DNA of 64,000 nucleotides from Prevotella sp. BV3P1 (GTDB taxonomy: Bacteria > Bacteroidota > Bacteroidia > Bacteroidales > Bacteroidaceae), in NCBI RefSeq assembly GCF_000479005.1, contig NZ_AWXC01000046.1, positions 30,892 through 94,891 of the forward strand, written 5' to 3'. Every line of letters starts with the position of its first letter. Position 1 is the first letter of the stretch. Position numbers and translations under genes: made by a program. Shown here in pieces: positions 47,923-57,272 of this stretch. Below the pieces are notes generated by a model. The model was not told where the DNA came from and searched no databases. It saw nothing but the letters and a program-made list of their open reading frames with translations.

Positions 47923-48663
47923 TCACTCAACCGATGGACATGATTGCGAGTCGCTCTCGGCTTCTTCTTGCAAGTCTATTTTGTTGTATTCGTTCGTAAT
48001 GTCTTTGATGCGCCCATCTTTGCAACGATACACAATACCAGGGAATTTGTCTAACATGGGGATGTTGTGTGTGGACATCACCACAGCAGTTCCCGTTTGG
48101 GTAATGTCTTTCAGTAGCTTCACGATGTGACTTGCCGTTTCGGGATCCAAATTACCGGTAGGCTCGTCGGCGATGATAATCTTCGGCTTGTTCAACAAAG
48201 CTCTCGCAATGGCTATACGTTGCTGCTCACCGCCAGAGAGTTCGTAAGGCATCTTGTGCTTCTTCTCAATCATACCCACATCATTGAGTACTTCATCAAT
48301 TCGCTGGTTGATCTCGTTCTTGTCTTTCCATCCAGTGGCTTTCAAGACGAAATACAAGTTTTTGTAAACATCCCGGTCATGAAGAAGCTGGAAATCTTGA
48401 AAGATAATCCCCATTTCTTTTCTCAACGCAGGCACTTCGTTGCGTTTTACCTTTGTGATATCTCTATCAAGGATTTCGGCTTTTGTATCTGAATCGCCTT
48501 CGATATCCAATTCGCAATACATGGTTTTAAGCAGCGAACTCTTGCCAGAACCTACCTTCCCGATGATATAGATAAACTCTCCTTCGTCTACTTTGAAGTC
48601 AACGTCCTGTAAGATGTGATTGTCTGCTTGAAATATTTGAACTTTTTGATAATCTACTAACAT
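47923..48663 (-). CDS. ftsE: FtsE-like ABC ATPase
   Basis: 246 residues. Walker [13 protein letters not shown], signature [15 protein letters not shown] and Walker [13 protein letters not shown], with [18 protein letters not shown] typical of FtsE. The C-terminal tail ([16 protein letters not shown]) is acidic and extra. FtsE normally pairs with the membrane protein FtsX to activate wall hydrolases at division, but no ftsX lies next to it. It heads the run to fbp, 36 bases before lysC. Confidence 0.88.
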   Translation of the reverse strand: MLVDYQKVQIFQADNHILQDVDFKVDEGEFIYIIGKVGSGKSSLLKTMYCELDIEGDSDTKAEILDRDITKVKRNEVPALRKEMGIIFQDFQLLHDRDVYKNLYFVLKATGWKDKNEINQRIDEVLNDVGMIEKKHKMPYELSGGEQQRIAIARALLNKPKIIIADEPTGNLDPETASHIVKLLKDITQTGTAVVMSTHNIPMLDKFPGIVYRCKDGRIKDITNEYNKIDLQEEAESDSQSCPSVE

Positions 48664-48800
48664 ATCTGATTTTTCCTTTTGATGATTTTGTTTAATGCCT
48701 GTTGGGGTATGCCACAGCCAAGAATGGTTGTCCTACAATTGAGGTCGTTGTTGGTCTTCTTACTTTTAAACGAAACATTTTATACGCTTGAAGTATGATG

Positions 48801-48808
48801 CAAATTTA
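48801..48808 (-). promoter_or_regulatory. -7 element for the ftsE run
   Basis: On the minus strand TAAATTTG fits TAnnTTTG, giving a leader of about 130 bases. The -33 side is not convincing. Confidence 0.35.
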
Positions 48809-49146
48809 GGCAATTTTTCCGAATTATGCACCTCTCGGGGTGGAAAAGAGTTGGTTGGCGTACATGGCTCTATTATTTAACCATGTTGCTTTTCGTTTTT
48901 TGTTATTTAATCGAACGGGTGGTTCACCTGTGAAATGTCTTCTGTCGCAACGTCTTTTTAACACAAATGCTGGACGTTTTTTCAACCAACTTGTTCGAGT
49001 GTTGTAAATAAGCGCATTATGGTAGAGTTTTGTTATCTGTTTGACTGTTAGTATCTTATGCGATTTTTAGTCCCAAAGTGAAATCAAAAAGCAATGTGTT
49101 TGGGGCATAAAACGCTCTATTTTGTGTAAAAAAGACCTTTTATAGG

Positions 49147-49257
49147 ATTGAGATTGGGCGGCTAAAGCATGCAAATTGGACGGTAAAAGCATGCTAATTG
49201 CTGATTAATTCCATGTGAATAGGGTACAACATGATGCGTTTAAGGGTTTGAATACCT
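49147..49257 (+). repeat. 22-bp periodic degenerate repeat array, five units
   Basis: TG steps fall at 49149, 49170, 49192, 49214 and 49236 (spacing 21, 22, 22, 22). Cores are GATTGAGATTGGG, CATGCAAATTGG, CATGCTAATTGC, CATGTGAATAGG and GATGCGTTTAAGG. Looser units appear at 49092 and 49114, and at 49408 and 49430. The array lies in the 1,081-base divergent gap 48664-49744, which holds no gene that I can support. Confidence 0.72.
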
Positions 49258-49317
49258 AAAATAACTCCCAATTTTGTCTATTTTTCAATTTTATTTTGTC
49301 AAAGAAAACGAATCGGT

Positions 49318-49340
49318 TTAACAAATGAAAGGTTTGTTAA
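49318..49340. promoter_or_regulatory. Dyad TTAACAAA-N7-TTTGTTAA
   Basis: A perfect 8-bp dyad with a 7-base spacer in the long gap before the GLPGLI gene. Half-sites match the palindrome at 16944. Possible operator, or an AT-rich coincidence. Confidence 0.3.
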
Positions 49341-49744
49341 CGAACAAAGTGGGTGTCGTTGATTGTCCTCCAGCATTATTTTCAAATCGTGTCGAAAATG
49401 GCAGTTCCATTCGTGTTCATTCAAAAGAGCATGCTGTTTTTTTTACACCGAACAACCTTGTTTAAATGAAAGAGCCGTGAGTTGACGTATCATCTTACGG
49501 AGTTTAAAACCTGTTAAGGTGTTGGATATTTCATAAAACAATCTGTAGAGTATTACTGATTTTCCGAGATTTATTGTAATTTAGCAGCAATGATGACATA
49601 TATTCAAATATGTGTTGGTTGAATAAATTCGACCAACAGGGGTATAAAGTATCGTCTCATTCAAAAATTGAGCCTTCGACATCTTTAAATTGTCCCATGA
49701 GTCAACCAAAATTACATGAGTAACAACTATAAAAAACATAGAAT

Positions 49745-50575
49745 ATGAAAAAAATTGTTTTATTGACAGCTGCTGTCTGTTTAACATCTGTAGCATTCGG
49801 GCAGAATGCAAGTTCTTTTCCCATAGATGAATACGAGTGCATCTACGAGTATCAAGTAAAAAACACCAAAGGTTCTATTGATGCGACCTCTACCATGCTT
49901 CAAATCGGCAGAAACACAGCAAAGTTTTCTGATTATACTACCTTTCAAGCAGACTCAGCCATAGCTTGCAAAGCTCCCGAAGCGGACATCCAGAAGTTCA
50001 AGGCACAAGAAATGAGAAACGACATGCTCTTCGACCAGTCTGTTTCCCAAAATGAACCTAAAGGTAAGTTGACTGTTTATAGCGTCATCACACCAAATTA
50101 CTACAGTTATACCGAGAGCGCCACACCCATCAATTGGAACCTTTCAGAGGAAACTAACACTGTCTGTGGATACACTTGTCAAAAGGCAGTGGGAGAATAT
50201 GGTGGCAGAACATGGACGGTTTGGTATTCTTCTGAGATACCTCTGTCCTTTGGACCTTGGAAACTTTGCGGTCTGCCTGGATTGGTATTGGCGGCTAACG
50301 ATGCAGACAACATACATCAGTTCAAGGCAATCACGTTCCGTAAATCCAACACTCCGATGAGTTTGAAGCCATACGCCAATCCCATCATTATTTCAAGAGA
50401 GCAATTTATTAAAGCGAAGAACAAGTTTGAGATAAATCCGATGGGCAACATCCCTGCGGAAGCCATCAGCGAGATGATTGTTCTGAAATCTGAGGAAGGC
50501 GGACATCGTACCTTGATCAATGGTATGTTGCTGAGAGTTCGACCAAATGGATATGTTCCGCTCGAATTGAAGTAA
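49745..50575 (+). CDS. GLPGLI family exported protein
   Basis: 276 residues with a signal peptide (about 1-19, cut after FGQ). The name-giving motif appears as GPWKLCGLPGLVLAAND near residue 180. These Bacteroidetes proteins are usually encoded next to TonB-type outer-membrane receptors, as here (next gene starts 13 bases on). They are proposed to act at the outer membrane in peptide or metal handling; function is not proven. Upstream lies the 1-kb gap with the repeat array. Confidence 0.88.
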   Translation: MKKIVLLTAAVCLTSVAFGQNASSFPIDEYECIYEYQVKNTKGSIDATSTMLQIGRNTAKFSDYTTFQADSAIACKAPEADIQKFKAQEMRNDMLFDQSVSQNEPKGKLTVYSVITPNYYSYTESATPINWNLSEETNTVCGYTCQKAVGEYGGRTWTVWYSSEIPLSFGPWKLCGLPGLVLAANDADNIHQFKAITFRKSNTPMSLKPYANPIIISREQFIKAKNKFEINPMGNIPAEAISEMIVLKSEEGGHRTLINGMLLRVRPNGYVPLELK

Positions 50576-50588
50576 ACAGTGCACATTG

Positions 50589-53165
50589 ATGAATAGGAGA
50601 ATTTTCTCGATTTTAATGCTGTTAACTTGCCTCTGTAGCTCCTCTTTTTCCCAAAGTGTAGTTACAGGAATAGTGCGTGATACCACTGGTTTGGCTTTGG
50701 AAGGAGTCATCGTAAAGGCTACTGCTGACAAAGCAACTTTAGCCTTTGCACGAACATCAGAAAAGGGAACTTATCAGTTAACGCTGAAGACAGATGCCAA
50801 ACAGCTCATCATTACAGCCGAAACCATTGGATATGAGAAGGCCAAGAGAGAAATCAAGAATATCTCACAGAAGTGCGACTTCATCCTGAAAGAGAAAACA
50901 ACTGCATTGAAAGAAGTCGTGGTAAAAGCTCCTGCCATCTACCAACGAGGTGACACCCTGTCTTACAACTTAGCCTCGTATATAGGAAAGAATGACTACA
51001 CTTTGAAAGATGCCTTGAAGAAGCTCCCAGGCATTGAAGTAGAGGACAAAGGTTCCATCAAATATCTGGGCAAGGAGATTTCTAATTTTTACATTGATAA
51101 CATGGATTTGTTGGGTGGACGATATAACATAGCAACCACTAATATTCCTGCTTCGTTTGTAAACTCCGTGCAAGTGTTGAGCAACCATCAAGCTGTGAAA
51201 GCCAAAAAGGATGTCTTTTCCGACAACGTGGCGATTAATGTAAAAATGAGCAACAAGGCAAAGTTCAAACCAGTTGGCTCTTATGGTGCGTCGCTTGGTG
51301 TAGGTAAGCATACTTTGTATGAAGTGAATGGTGCAGGAATGCTCTTCATGTCAAACTTCCAAATGTTGGCTTCACTAAAGGCTGGCAACATCAATCAGTT
51401 TGCTTTGACAGACGGAACGAATCACTTTGCCAAGCAAGAGACATCATCTACCGTATCTAATTTATTGGGGAATCTTTCTGCTTCCACACCTCCTATTGAC
51501 GTTGACAGATATGCTTCGCCAACAGACAGGTTGGTGTCGTTCAACCTATTGAAAAAGATTCATAAGGATGTTACCTTAAAAGGGAATATAGGATATAGTT
51601 ATGCCAAAAGCAAGTATGACTATAGTTTGACGAGAAATTATGCGGATGCAGATCATCATATCATGATCGCCCAAGCGTATTCACCTCTATTAACCGTACA
51701 TCGTCCGAGCATTCTGTTGGAATATAAAGACAATTCGGATAAGACTTATCGCAGCAACACGTTGTCTGGCACCGGTTCTTTTCTAACATCTGAGTTGCCA
51801 ACTAAAGAGAATGAATCTTTCTTTAACCAGAAACAGAAGATGCGAACGTTTGATTTGAACAACAAGTTCTCTACCTTGTGGAATCACAAGGACTTGCGTT
51901 GGTCGGTTACATCTGTATTGTCATATCAAGGTTCGCCTATGGGAAAGATAACGCTTGACAAGGAAACTGCTGGTGGTGTGGTGCAAACTGCCAATGGACA
52001 AACGTTCAGAACAGAGAACACCATCTCTGTATCGAAGAAGCATCTCAATTCTCGCATCTATTTACCATTGTTGTTGAACTACTATATTAATAAGGTGCAG
52101 ACGAACTTGCAGCCGACAGATGAAGGCAACGACGTGAGTATGCAACACTTTAGAATGGCATTGGCACCACAATATGAATATTCGCATCCGCAATACAGAT
52201 ATGTCTTTCGATTGGAAATGCCGATGCGCTTAGACTATATAGCGCATAGAGACCACAAGTCGGCATCATCGTCTGGCTCTTGGTATTATTCCATTTGCCC
52301 AAGCGTGTATGGCAACTATAAGGTAAGCTCCCTTTCTGTGCTGCGTACCAATCTGTTCTATGCCCGTAACTTTGGCGACATTTTGGACTTCTTAATAGCA
52401 CCTGTCAGAATCAATGACACCTCGCTGAAAATTGGTTCTGGTATATTGGCAGACAACAAAAGTTTGAATGCCTCGTTACATTACGACTATAAGATACCAC
52501 TGAAAATGTGGTTCCTCAATGTAGACCTTCTTTATAATCAGGAAAAGAACAACTTGCTTTTGAGCCAAAATGCAAGCTCAACGCTCGTCACCATGTCGAA
52601 AATATATGCCTCAAATACAGGAAGAAGTTTGATGGAGCAAATCGGTATCACCAAATTTATAGAGCCTATCAAGAGCAAAATTTCATTAAATGGTGTTTAT
52701 CAATGGAAGCGACAAACGACTTTGCAGAATGATGTTCAGCAGAAATACACCTGGAAGAGTTGGATTTTAGCTCCAAAACTAACTTCACAACCATTTAAGT
52801 ATGTAGAGTTAAATTATCATGGCATGTTTGCCAAGACTTATCTTTCTACAGAGTATCAGAGCAACAGCTATCTGAGCCAACAGCACAAGGTGTCTTTGAA
52901 AATCATGCCTCTCGATGGCTTCACATTCGACACCTCTGCTGACATTGTCAAGAATGAATTGACGAAAGATGTAACAAAGGTAATGAGCTTGTTGGATATG
53001 GGATTATCCTATCGAAAGAAAGCTGTCAAGGTTTCCCTTGACATCAGAAACATTCTGAACCAACAACAATATGGATATACCATCTACAACTCTGTCAATA
53101 CATTTACCTATAACTATCAATTGAGAGGAAGAGAGTGTGTTTGTTCCGTGAAATTAACCATGTAA
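50589..53165 (+). CDS. TonB-dependent-receptor-like outer-membrane protein with carboxypeptidase-like N-domain
   Basis: 858 residues from the ATG at 50589. Signal peptide about 1-22 (SSSFS|QSV). Residues 23-105 form a CarboxypepD_reg-like beta sandwich (VTGIVRDTTGLALEGVIVKA, IGYEKAKREIKN). A plug-like part follows (KDALKKLPGIEVEDKGSIKYLG, with IYIDN-like FYIDNMDLLGGRYN), then a long beta-barrel to the last residue (CSVKLTM). This is the Oar/SusC-like form usually paired with GLPGLI proteins. Likely imports a substrate trimmed or bound by its partner. Confidence 0.85.
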   Translation: MNRRIFSILMLLTCLCSSSFSQSVVTGIVRDTTGLALEGVIVKATADKATLAFARTSEKGTYQLTLKTDAKQLIITAETIGYEKAKREIKNISQKCDFILKEKTTALKEVVVKAPAIYQRGDTLSYNLASYIGKNDYTLKDALKKLPGIEVEDKGSIKYLGKEISNFYIDNMDLLGGRYNIATTNIPASFVNSVQVLSNHQAVKAKKDVFSDNVAINVKMSNKAKFKPVGSYGASLGVGKHTLYEVNGAGMLFMSNFQMLASLKAGNINQFALTDGTNHFAKQETSSTVSNLLGNLSASTPPIDVDRYASPTDRLVSFNLLKKIHKDVTLKGNIGYSYAKSKYDYSLTRNYADADHHIMIAQAYSPLLTVHRPSILLEYKDNSDKTYRSNTLSGTGSFLTSELPTKENESFFNQKQKMRTFDLNNKFSTLWNHKDLRWSVTSVLSYQGSPMGKITLDKETAGGVVQTANGQTFRTENTISVSKKHLNSRIYLPLLLNYYINKVQTNLQPTDEGNDVSMQHFRMALAPQYEYSHPQYRYVFRLEMPMRLDYIAHRDHKSASSSGSWYYSICPSVYGNYKVSSLSVLRTNLFYARNFGDILDFLIAPVRINDTSLKIGSGILADNKSLNASLHYDYKIPLKMWFLNVDLLYNQEKNNLLLSQNASSTLVTMSKIYASNTGRSLMEQIGITKFIEPIKSKISLNGVYQWKRQTTLQNDVQQKYTWKSWILAPKLTSQPFKYVELNYHGMFAKTYLSTEYQSNSYLSQQHKVSLKIMPLDGFTFDTSADIVKNELTKDVTKVMSLLDMGLSYRKKAVKVSLDIRNILNQQQYGYTIYNSVNTFTYNYQLRGRECVCSVKLTM

Positions 53166-53241
53166 ATCTTACTCTATCGGCACATACTCCTAGCTAAAAT
53201 CGCCTAACTAGGTTGAGAGATATGGCATGGATCTCGCTTTT

Positions 53242-53775
53242 TTATTCGTCATCCTGGTCAGATGTTCGCAAAATAATGCTGGTTGCCCCGATGGTAAACA
53301 GCGATCCTTCATGGATGATTCTGCGTTCGCGGTTGCCAAGTAGTTGGTTGTCTACAAACGTACCGGTATAACTTGGGCCGTCGCTGAGCTCGTATTTCAG
53401 CTTACCATGCTTGTCTTTGGACACCGTGATGTTGCAATGCGTTAAGTCAACGCTTGGGTCGGTCGTTTCAATAGGGCACTCTATGTCGTTGCCTTTGACG
53501 TAGCGTCCAATGTGATTGACACCGAGCTGAAGGGGAAGAACTTGTTTGTAGTGGAAAACGTTCTCAATGACAACAATAGCTCCATAGGCTTGTTGATGAG
53601 CGTTTTCATCGATTTTCATGTCCTTTTGTCTTTCTTTCAGTTTGGATAAACCTATCTTTATCCTGAATTGCTTGTTGCATTCAGGACATTGGAAAACTAA
53701 AGATTGACCGTTAGAATATTTTGTTTCGTCAAACGTGATGTAATTATCACATTTGGGACAGCGAACTCTTTTCAA
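53242..53775 (-). CDS. FHA-domain protein with N-terminal zinc ribbon, TTG start
   Basis: 177 residues. Two CxxC pairs (CPKC at about 6-9, CPEC at about 31-34) form a zinc ribbon of the MJ0042 kind. A forkhead-associated domain follows (about 70-172: GVNHIGRYVKGNDIECPI, VDLTHCNITV, LLGNRERRIIHEGS), which binds phosphothreonine in relatives. Translation appears to start at TTG (MKRVRCPKC); no ATG is available in frame. It begins 12 bases after the SPOR protein gene. Confidence 0.82.
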   Translation of the reverse strand: MKRVRCPKCDNYITFDETKYSNGQSLVFQCPECNKQFRIKIGLSKLKERQKDMKIDENAHQQAYGAIVVIENVFHYKQVLPLQLGVNHIGRYVKGNDIECPIETTDPSVDLTHCNITVSKDKHGKLKYELSDGPSYTGTFVDNQLLGNRERRIIHEGSLFTIGATSIILRTSDQDDE

Positions 53776-53787
53776 TGTAACAGCTTA

Positions 53788-54891
53788 TTAATGAGAGGAA
53801 ATGGAGGATAGTTTCAAAACCCAACCATCTGCAAATTCCTTTTGGTTTTGAAGGTTGTTCAAGGCATTGTATGCAGCCCGTTCGGTTTCGTACTGTCCGT
53901 AGATTACTCTTGTGCTTTTATTCTTCGTGTAAACTTTTGCCTGAGCATAGCCTGCTTGATGTAACTTTGCTACAAATGCGTTTGCATTTCTGACCGTAAC
54001 CCTACTGGCCAAAACAATAACGTAGGCGGTTGTTTTCTCTTCTACCTCTTTCTTAATAGGTTCAGCCGCTTTCGTTTCTTTTAAAATGGGCTTTGCTTCT
54101 GTTCTCTCGGGCGCATCGTTTGGTACGTCTACAGAGCCCGTGATGATGTCTTTGGGCATGATATGATACAACAAACTGGTATCAATGTTGCCAAACAATT
54201 TGGCATTATTTCCCTGATGGTTTAGTGTTGCCGGAAACAAGAAGAACGCCACAGCCACCAAACAAGCTGCAACCAGGTTTCTGATGAAGCTGACTTTAAC
54301 TCGGATAGTTTTGCCCGAATCATCATCAGTGTCAGGTAGCTTCACTTCTGCGGGCATGAGCTGCTCTTCTGATGGCTTTGAAGTGTCTGCATGATCAGCC
54401 TTATTGAGCTGTGATTCAGCTTGTTCAATAAAGCTTGTTTGAGTAGCTTGTTGAGTAGAAGTGACGCTTGAAATAGGGGCTATATCCAATGAACTCAGTC
54501 CATATAGGGTGGGTGTTAAGATACCAGCCTCACATGGTACAAATGTAAATATCCCTTCACTATTATTATAATGTAGTGTGCCAATGTCTGACAAGTTGAA
54601 TTGTCCCTCGTTTGAGAGGTGTTCTTTAATCTCAATGACCTCACGCTCTATTCTCCGAAGAGCCTCGGGATAACTGATGTCGTATACGTCTACATACGAC
54701 TGTGCCAATAATGAATCGTTGATAGTAAGTTGTGGATTGAACCCAATGGTGCGGAGTGGGGGATAGTACAGCTGATCCTGCTCTTCATAGTGAGCATGAA
54801 CGGGATGAGCCATAAACCCACCAAAATTTGGAATGATGACACAGTCATTGTCCAAAAGCAGCGTTTCGATATGTTTTTCCAATTCAATCAC
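53788..54891 (-). CDS. HU-CCDC81 and SPOR domain protein, GTG start
   Basis: 367 residues. An N-terminal HU-like pair of domains (HU-CCDC81; IETLLLDNDCVIIPNFGGF, then RTIGFNPQLTINDSLL) comprises about 1-140. A low-complexity linker, one membrane span (about 205-225, LVAACLVAVAFFLFP) and a periplasmic SPOR domain (about 290-365, YVIVLASRVTVRNANAFV) follow. SPOR binds denuded glycan at the septum, so the protein may tie chromosome or cytoplasmic partners to division sites. Start is GTG at 54889-54891, almost at the predicted transcription start. Confidence 0.82.
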   Translation of the reverse strand: MIELEKHIETLLLDNDCVIIPNFGGFMAHPVHAHYEEQDQLYYPPLRTIGFNPQLTINDSLLAQSYVDVYDISYPEALRRIEREVIEIKEHLSNEGQFNLSDIGTLHYNNSEGIFTFVPCEAGILTPTLYGLSSLDIAPISSVTSTQQATQTSFIEQAESQLNKADHADTSKPSEEQLMPAEVKLPDTDDDSGKTIRVKVSFIRNLVAACLVAVAFFLFPATLNHQGNNAKLFGNIDTSLLYHIMPKDIITGSVDVPNDAPERTEAKPILKETKAAEPIKKEVEEKTTAYVIVLASRVTVRNANAFVAKLHQAGYAQAKVYTKNKSTRVIYGQYETERAAYNALNNLQNQKEFADGWVLKLSSISSH

Positions 54892-54896
54892 GTTTG

Positions 54897-54928
54897 CAAA
54901 TTTATTGTTTTTTTACGAATAGAGCAAC
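54897..54928 (-). promoter_or_regulatory. Promoter abutting the HU-CCDC81 gene start
   Basis: On the minus strand: GTTG (54925-54928), 20-base spacer, TAAATTTG (54897-54904). Usual spacing puts the start at about 54892, one base before the GTG codon, so the mRNA should be leaderless. Confidence 0.55.
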
Positions 54929-54975
54929 TAAAAACGTGAAAATTGCAACGGTAACAAATAAAAGCAACAAAAACT

Positions 54976-55006
54976 TTGCAGTTCTGTTGAATTGTGGTAC
55001 CTTTGC
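54976..55006 (+). promoter_or_regulatory. rfbC promoter
   Basis: TTTG (54976-54979), 19-base spacer, TACCTTTG (54999-55006): an exact match. Start expected near 55011, 25 bases before the ATG. Confidence 0.8.
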
Positions 55007-55035
55007 TTTATAGAATACGTTCAGAAGAGTCAATA

Positions 55036-55584
55036 ATGAAGTACACAGAATCAAAAATAAAAGGAGTATGGATCATCGAACCAAAAGTGTTTGAGGATGA
55101 GCGAGGCTATTTTTTTGAAGCATGGAAGCAGGCTGATTTTCAGAAACAGATTGGACGGGTTGATTTTATTCAAGACAATGAATCTAAATCCTGCTTTGGT
55201 GTCTTGCGTGGCTTGCATTATCAGAAAGGTGAGTACTCTCAAGCTAAATTGGTAAGGGTTATCAAAGGCCGTGTGCTTGATGTGGCTGTTGATCTTCGTA
55301 AGTCGTCACCAACTTTCAGCCAGTACGTCAGCGTAGAGTTGAGCGAGGATAACAAGCGTCAATTGTTTATTCCCCGCGGTTTTGCTCATGGTTTTTTGGT
55401 TTTGAGTGACGAGGCCATCTTTACTTATAAAGTGGATAATCCCTATGCGCCAGCACAAGAGGCTGGAATACGCTGGGATGATGAAACGATAAATATTAAC
55501 TGGCCCATAGACAAAAATAAGATAGTGACCAGTGAAAAAGATTTAAGAGCCTGCTCATTGGCTGATGCCGAACTTTTTGATTGA
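55036..55584 (+). CDS. rfbC: dTDP-4-dehydrorhamnose 3,5-epimerase
   Basis: Third step of dTDP-rhamnose synthesis. 182 residues from the ATG at 55036 (MKYTESKIKGVW), as the frame upstream overlaps the promoter. Cupin enzyme with FEDERGYFFE, the substrate loop CFGVLRGLHYQKG (catalytic His) and IPRGFAHGFLVLSD. It stands apart from rfbA, rfbB and rfbD, none of which is in the window. Confidence 0.95.
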   Translation: MKYTESKIKGVWIIEPKVFEDERGYFFEAWKQADFQKQIGRVDFIQDNESKSCFGVLRGLHYQKGEYSQAKLVRVIKGRVLDVAVDLRKSSPTFSQYVSVELSEDNKRQLFIPRGFAHGFLVLSDEAIFTYKVDNPYAPAQEAGIRWDDETININWPIDKNKIVTSEKDLRACSLADAELFD

Positions 55585-55625
55585 TTCAGCATTAGGATTT
55601 GATACAAAAACATCTTGATTTAACG

Positions 55626-56429
55626 ATGAAAACATCTATCTCCACAACTGTTATTCTACTTGTCCTCATGTTCTTTGCTGCCGGTTGTGCAAATAAGAGT
55701 AAGCAGGACGAGAGAGCATTAGCGCAAGAGGATGTGAAGGCCAAACAACTCCTGCAAGGCATCTGGTTGAATGAAGACGAAGAAGATGTTGTTTTCAAAG
55801 TTCAAAATGATACGATTTATTATCCTGACTCAACCAGCATCCCTGTCTACTTCAAGATAGTTCAAGACTCACTGATTTTACAAAGCTCGTCGGCCGTCAA
55901 ATATTCTATCGTACGCCAGACGGAGCATCTTTTTGAATTCAAAAACCAGTATGGTGACGTGGTTCGTTTGGTCAAGAGTGACAATCCGGAGAATGAATTT
56001 GCCTTTATGCGCAAACAACCTGTGGCGTTAAACCAAAATAGTTTAATCAAACGCGATACCGTCATCAATGTCGATAAACAGCGTTACCACCTTTATGTTC
56101 AGGTAAATCCTACGACGTATAAAATCATCAAGAATACTTATACCGACGAAGGTGTTGAGGTGGGCAACGTTTATTACGATAACATTGTACACATCAGCGT
56201 TTACAATGGTGCCAGCAAATTATTCTCACGGGATTTCAAAAAATCAGACTTTCAAAAATTCATCCCACAACAATTTTATGCACAATGTATTCTTTCTGAC
56301 ATTGTGTTTGATCATCTCTCCTCAGAAAGGGTTACTTTCAAGGCATATCTGCCAATACCCGACTCTACAACAAGTTATGTAATCAAAGTGAATATCACGT
56401 ACGAGGGAAAACATGAATTGAGCGTTTAG
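55626..56429 (+). CDS. Lipoprotein, DUF4738-like
   Basis: 267 residues from the ATG at 55626 with a lipobox FAAGC (Cys about 18). The body has IWLNEDEEDVVFKVQNDTIYYPD and, in the second half, DTVINVDKQRYHLYVQVNPTTYK and GVEVGNVYYDNIVH, which I associate with the DUF4738 family of Prevotella and Bacteroides; this is a recollection, not a search. Periplasmic or outer-membrane; function unknown. It is 41 bases after rfbC and may share its transcript. Confidence 0.7.
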   Translation: MKTSISTTVILLVLMFFAAGCANKSKQDERALAQEDVKAKQLLQGIWLNEDEEDVVFKVQNDTIYYPDSTSIPVYFKIVQDSLILQSSSAVKYSIVRQTEHLFEFKNQYGDVVRLVKSDNPENEFAFMRKQPVALNQNSLIKRDTVINVDKQRYHLYVQVNPTTYKIIKNTYTDEGVEVGNVYYDNIVHISVYNGASKLFSRDFKKSDFQKFIPQQFYAQCILSDIVFDHLSSERVTFKAYLPIPDSTTSYVIKVNITYEGKHELSV

Positions 56430-56626
56430 ATGCCTGGTGCTCTCATTTGCTCTTCATTAAACCTGGTTTAATTCTTTCAAATCATTATTCATCATGTGAA
56501 GATTGATTTGAACCTATGCCTCAATTATAACTACTAACCGTAATTCTGCTCAACTACTTGAAAGGTACCTGTAAATCAAGGTGGGGCAACAATAGATTTG
56601 GGCAAGAAAAACAAGCGGCCTTGGGT

Positions 56627-56809
56627 TTAGTATTTGTCTTGATGCCGCTGTATGAGAACGAAACCAATGACACCCAAAACGATGAACAATAAAGCCGTTA
56701 GCAATATACCGTTCATCCTGTTCCAGCCAGTAATGTGACTAAGTACGAGGAGGAATACGCCTATGTATACGCAGTAGAGTGCCATCGAGGTAGATAACTT
56801 CTTTCTCAT
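56627..56809 (-). CDS. Small two-span membrane protein
   Basis: 60 residues: MRKKLSTS, a first membrane span (ALYCVYIGVFLLVLSHI), a short loop (TGWNRMNG) and a second span (ILLTALLFIVLGVIGFVLI) with a charged tail. A -7 box (TACTTTTG, 56830-56837) lies 20 bases upstream and divergently overlaps the rpsF promoter region, supporting it as a real gene. Function unknown. Confidence 0.65.
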   Translation of the reverse strand: MRKKLSTSMALYCVYIGVFLLVLSHITGWNRMNGILLTALLFIVLGVIGFVLIQRHQDKY

Positions 56810-56829
56810 CAGTGATCTGTATTTGACGA

Positions 56830-56837
56830 CAAAAGTA
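56830..56837 (-). promoter_or_regulatory. -7 element for the small membrane protein
   Basis: TACTTTTG on the minus strand; predicted start near 56825, 16 bases before the ATG at 56809. No clear -33. Confidence 0.4.
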
Positions 56838-56846
56838 CGAAAATTA

Positions 56847-56878
56847 TTTGGCAGACTTGCAGAAAATCAGTACCTTTG
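56847..56878 (+). promoter_or_regulatory. rpsF operon promoter
   Basis: TTTG (56847-56850), 20-base spacer, TACCTTTG (56871-56878). Start expected near 56883; leader of about 43 bases before the rpsF ATG. Confidence 0.75.
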
Positions 56879-56925
56879 CATCGCAATTTGCAAAATTATA
56901 ATTAATCATCAATTTTTAAAGTAGT

Positions 56926-57270
56926 ATGAATCAATACGAAACCGTTTTCATTTTGACTCCCGTTTTGTCTGATGAACAGATGAAGGAAACGGTCGCTAAA
57001 TTCAAGAAGCTGCTCACCGACAATGGTGCTGAGATTCTGAATGAAGAGGCCTGGGGCATGAAGAAACTGGCTTACCAAATTCAGAAGAAGAACTCCGGCT
57101 TCTATTGCCTGTTTGAGTTCAAGGGTGAGCCCACATTGGTAGAAACGCTCGAAACCGGCTTCCGCCGCGACGAGAAAGTAATTCGTTATATGACTGTTAA
57201 GCTCGACAAGTATGCTGCAGAGTATGCTTTGAAGAGAAAGCAGAAGTATGCAAACAAGAAGGAGGCATAA
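56926..57270 (+). CDS. rpsF: 30S ribosomal protein bS6
   Basis: 114 residues, starting [16 protein letters not shown], with the family core [21 protein letters not shown] and YLTV-like YMTVKLDKY. It pairs with bS18 on the 30S platform. Its start has no Shine-Dalgarno site. Its last codons carry the AAGGAGG that serves rpsR. Confidence 0.97.
   Translation: MNQYETVFILTPVLSDEQMKETVAKFKKLLTDNGAEILNEEAWGMKKLAYQIQKKNSGFYCLFEFKGEPTLVETLETGFRRDEKVIRYMTVKLDKYAAEYALKRKQKYANKKEA
57259..57265 (+). promoter_or_regulatory. Perfect Shine-Dalgarno site of rpsR
   Basis: AAGGAGG ends 7 bases before the rpsR ATG, inside the last codons of rpsF. This is full complementarity to the 16S rRNA tail. Such sites are rare in Bacteroidetes, where bS21, bS18 and bS6 are known to hide the anti-Shine-Dalgarno tail. 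Confidence 0.8.
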
Positions 57271-57272
57271 TC

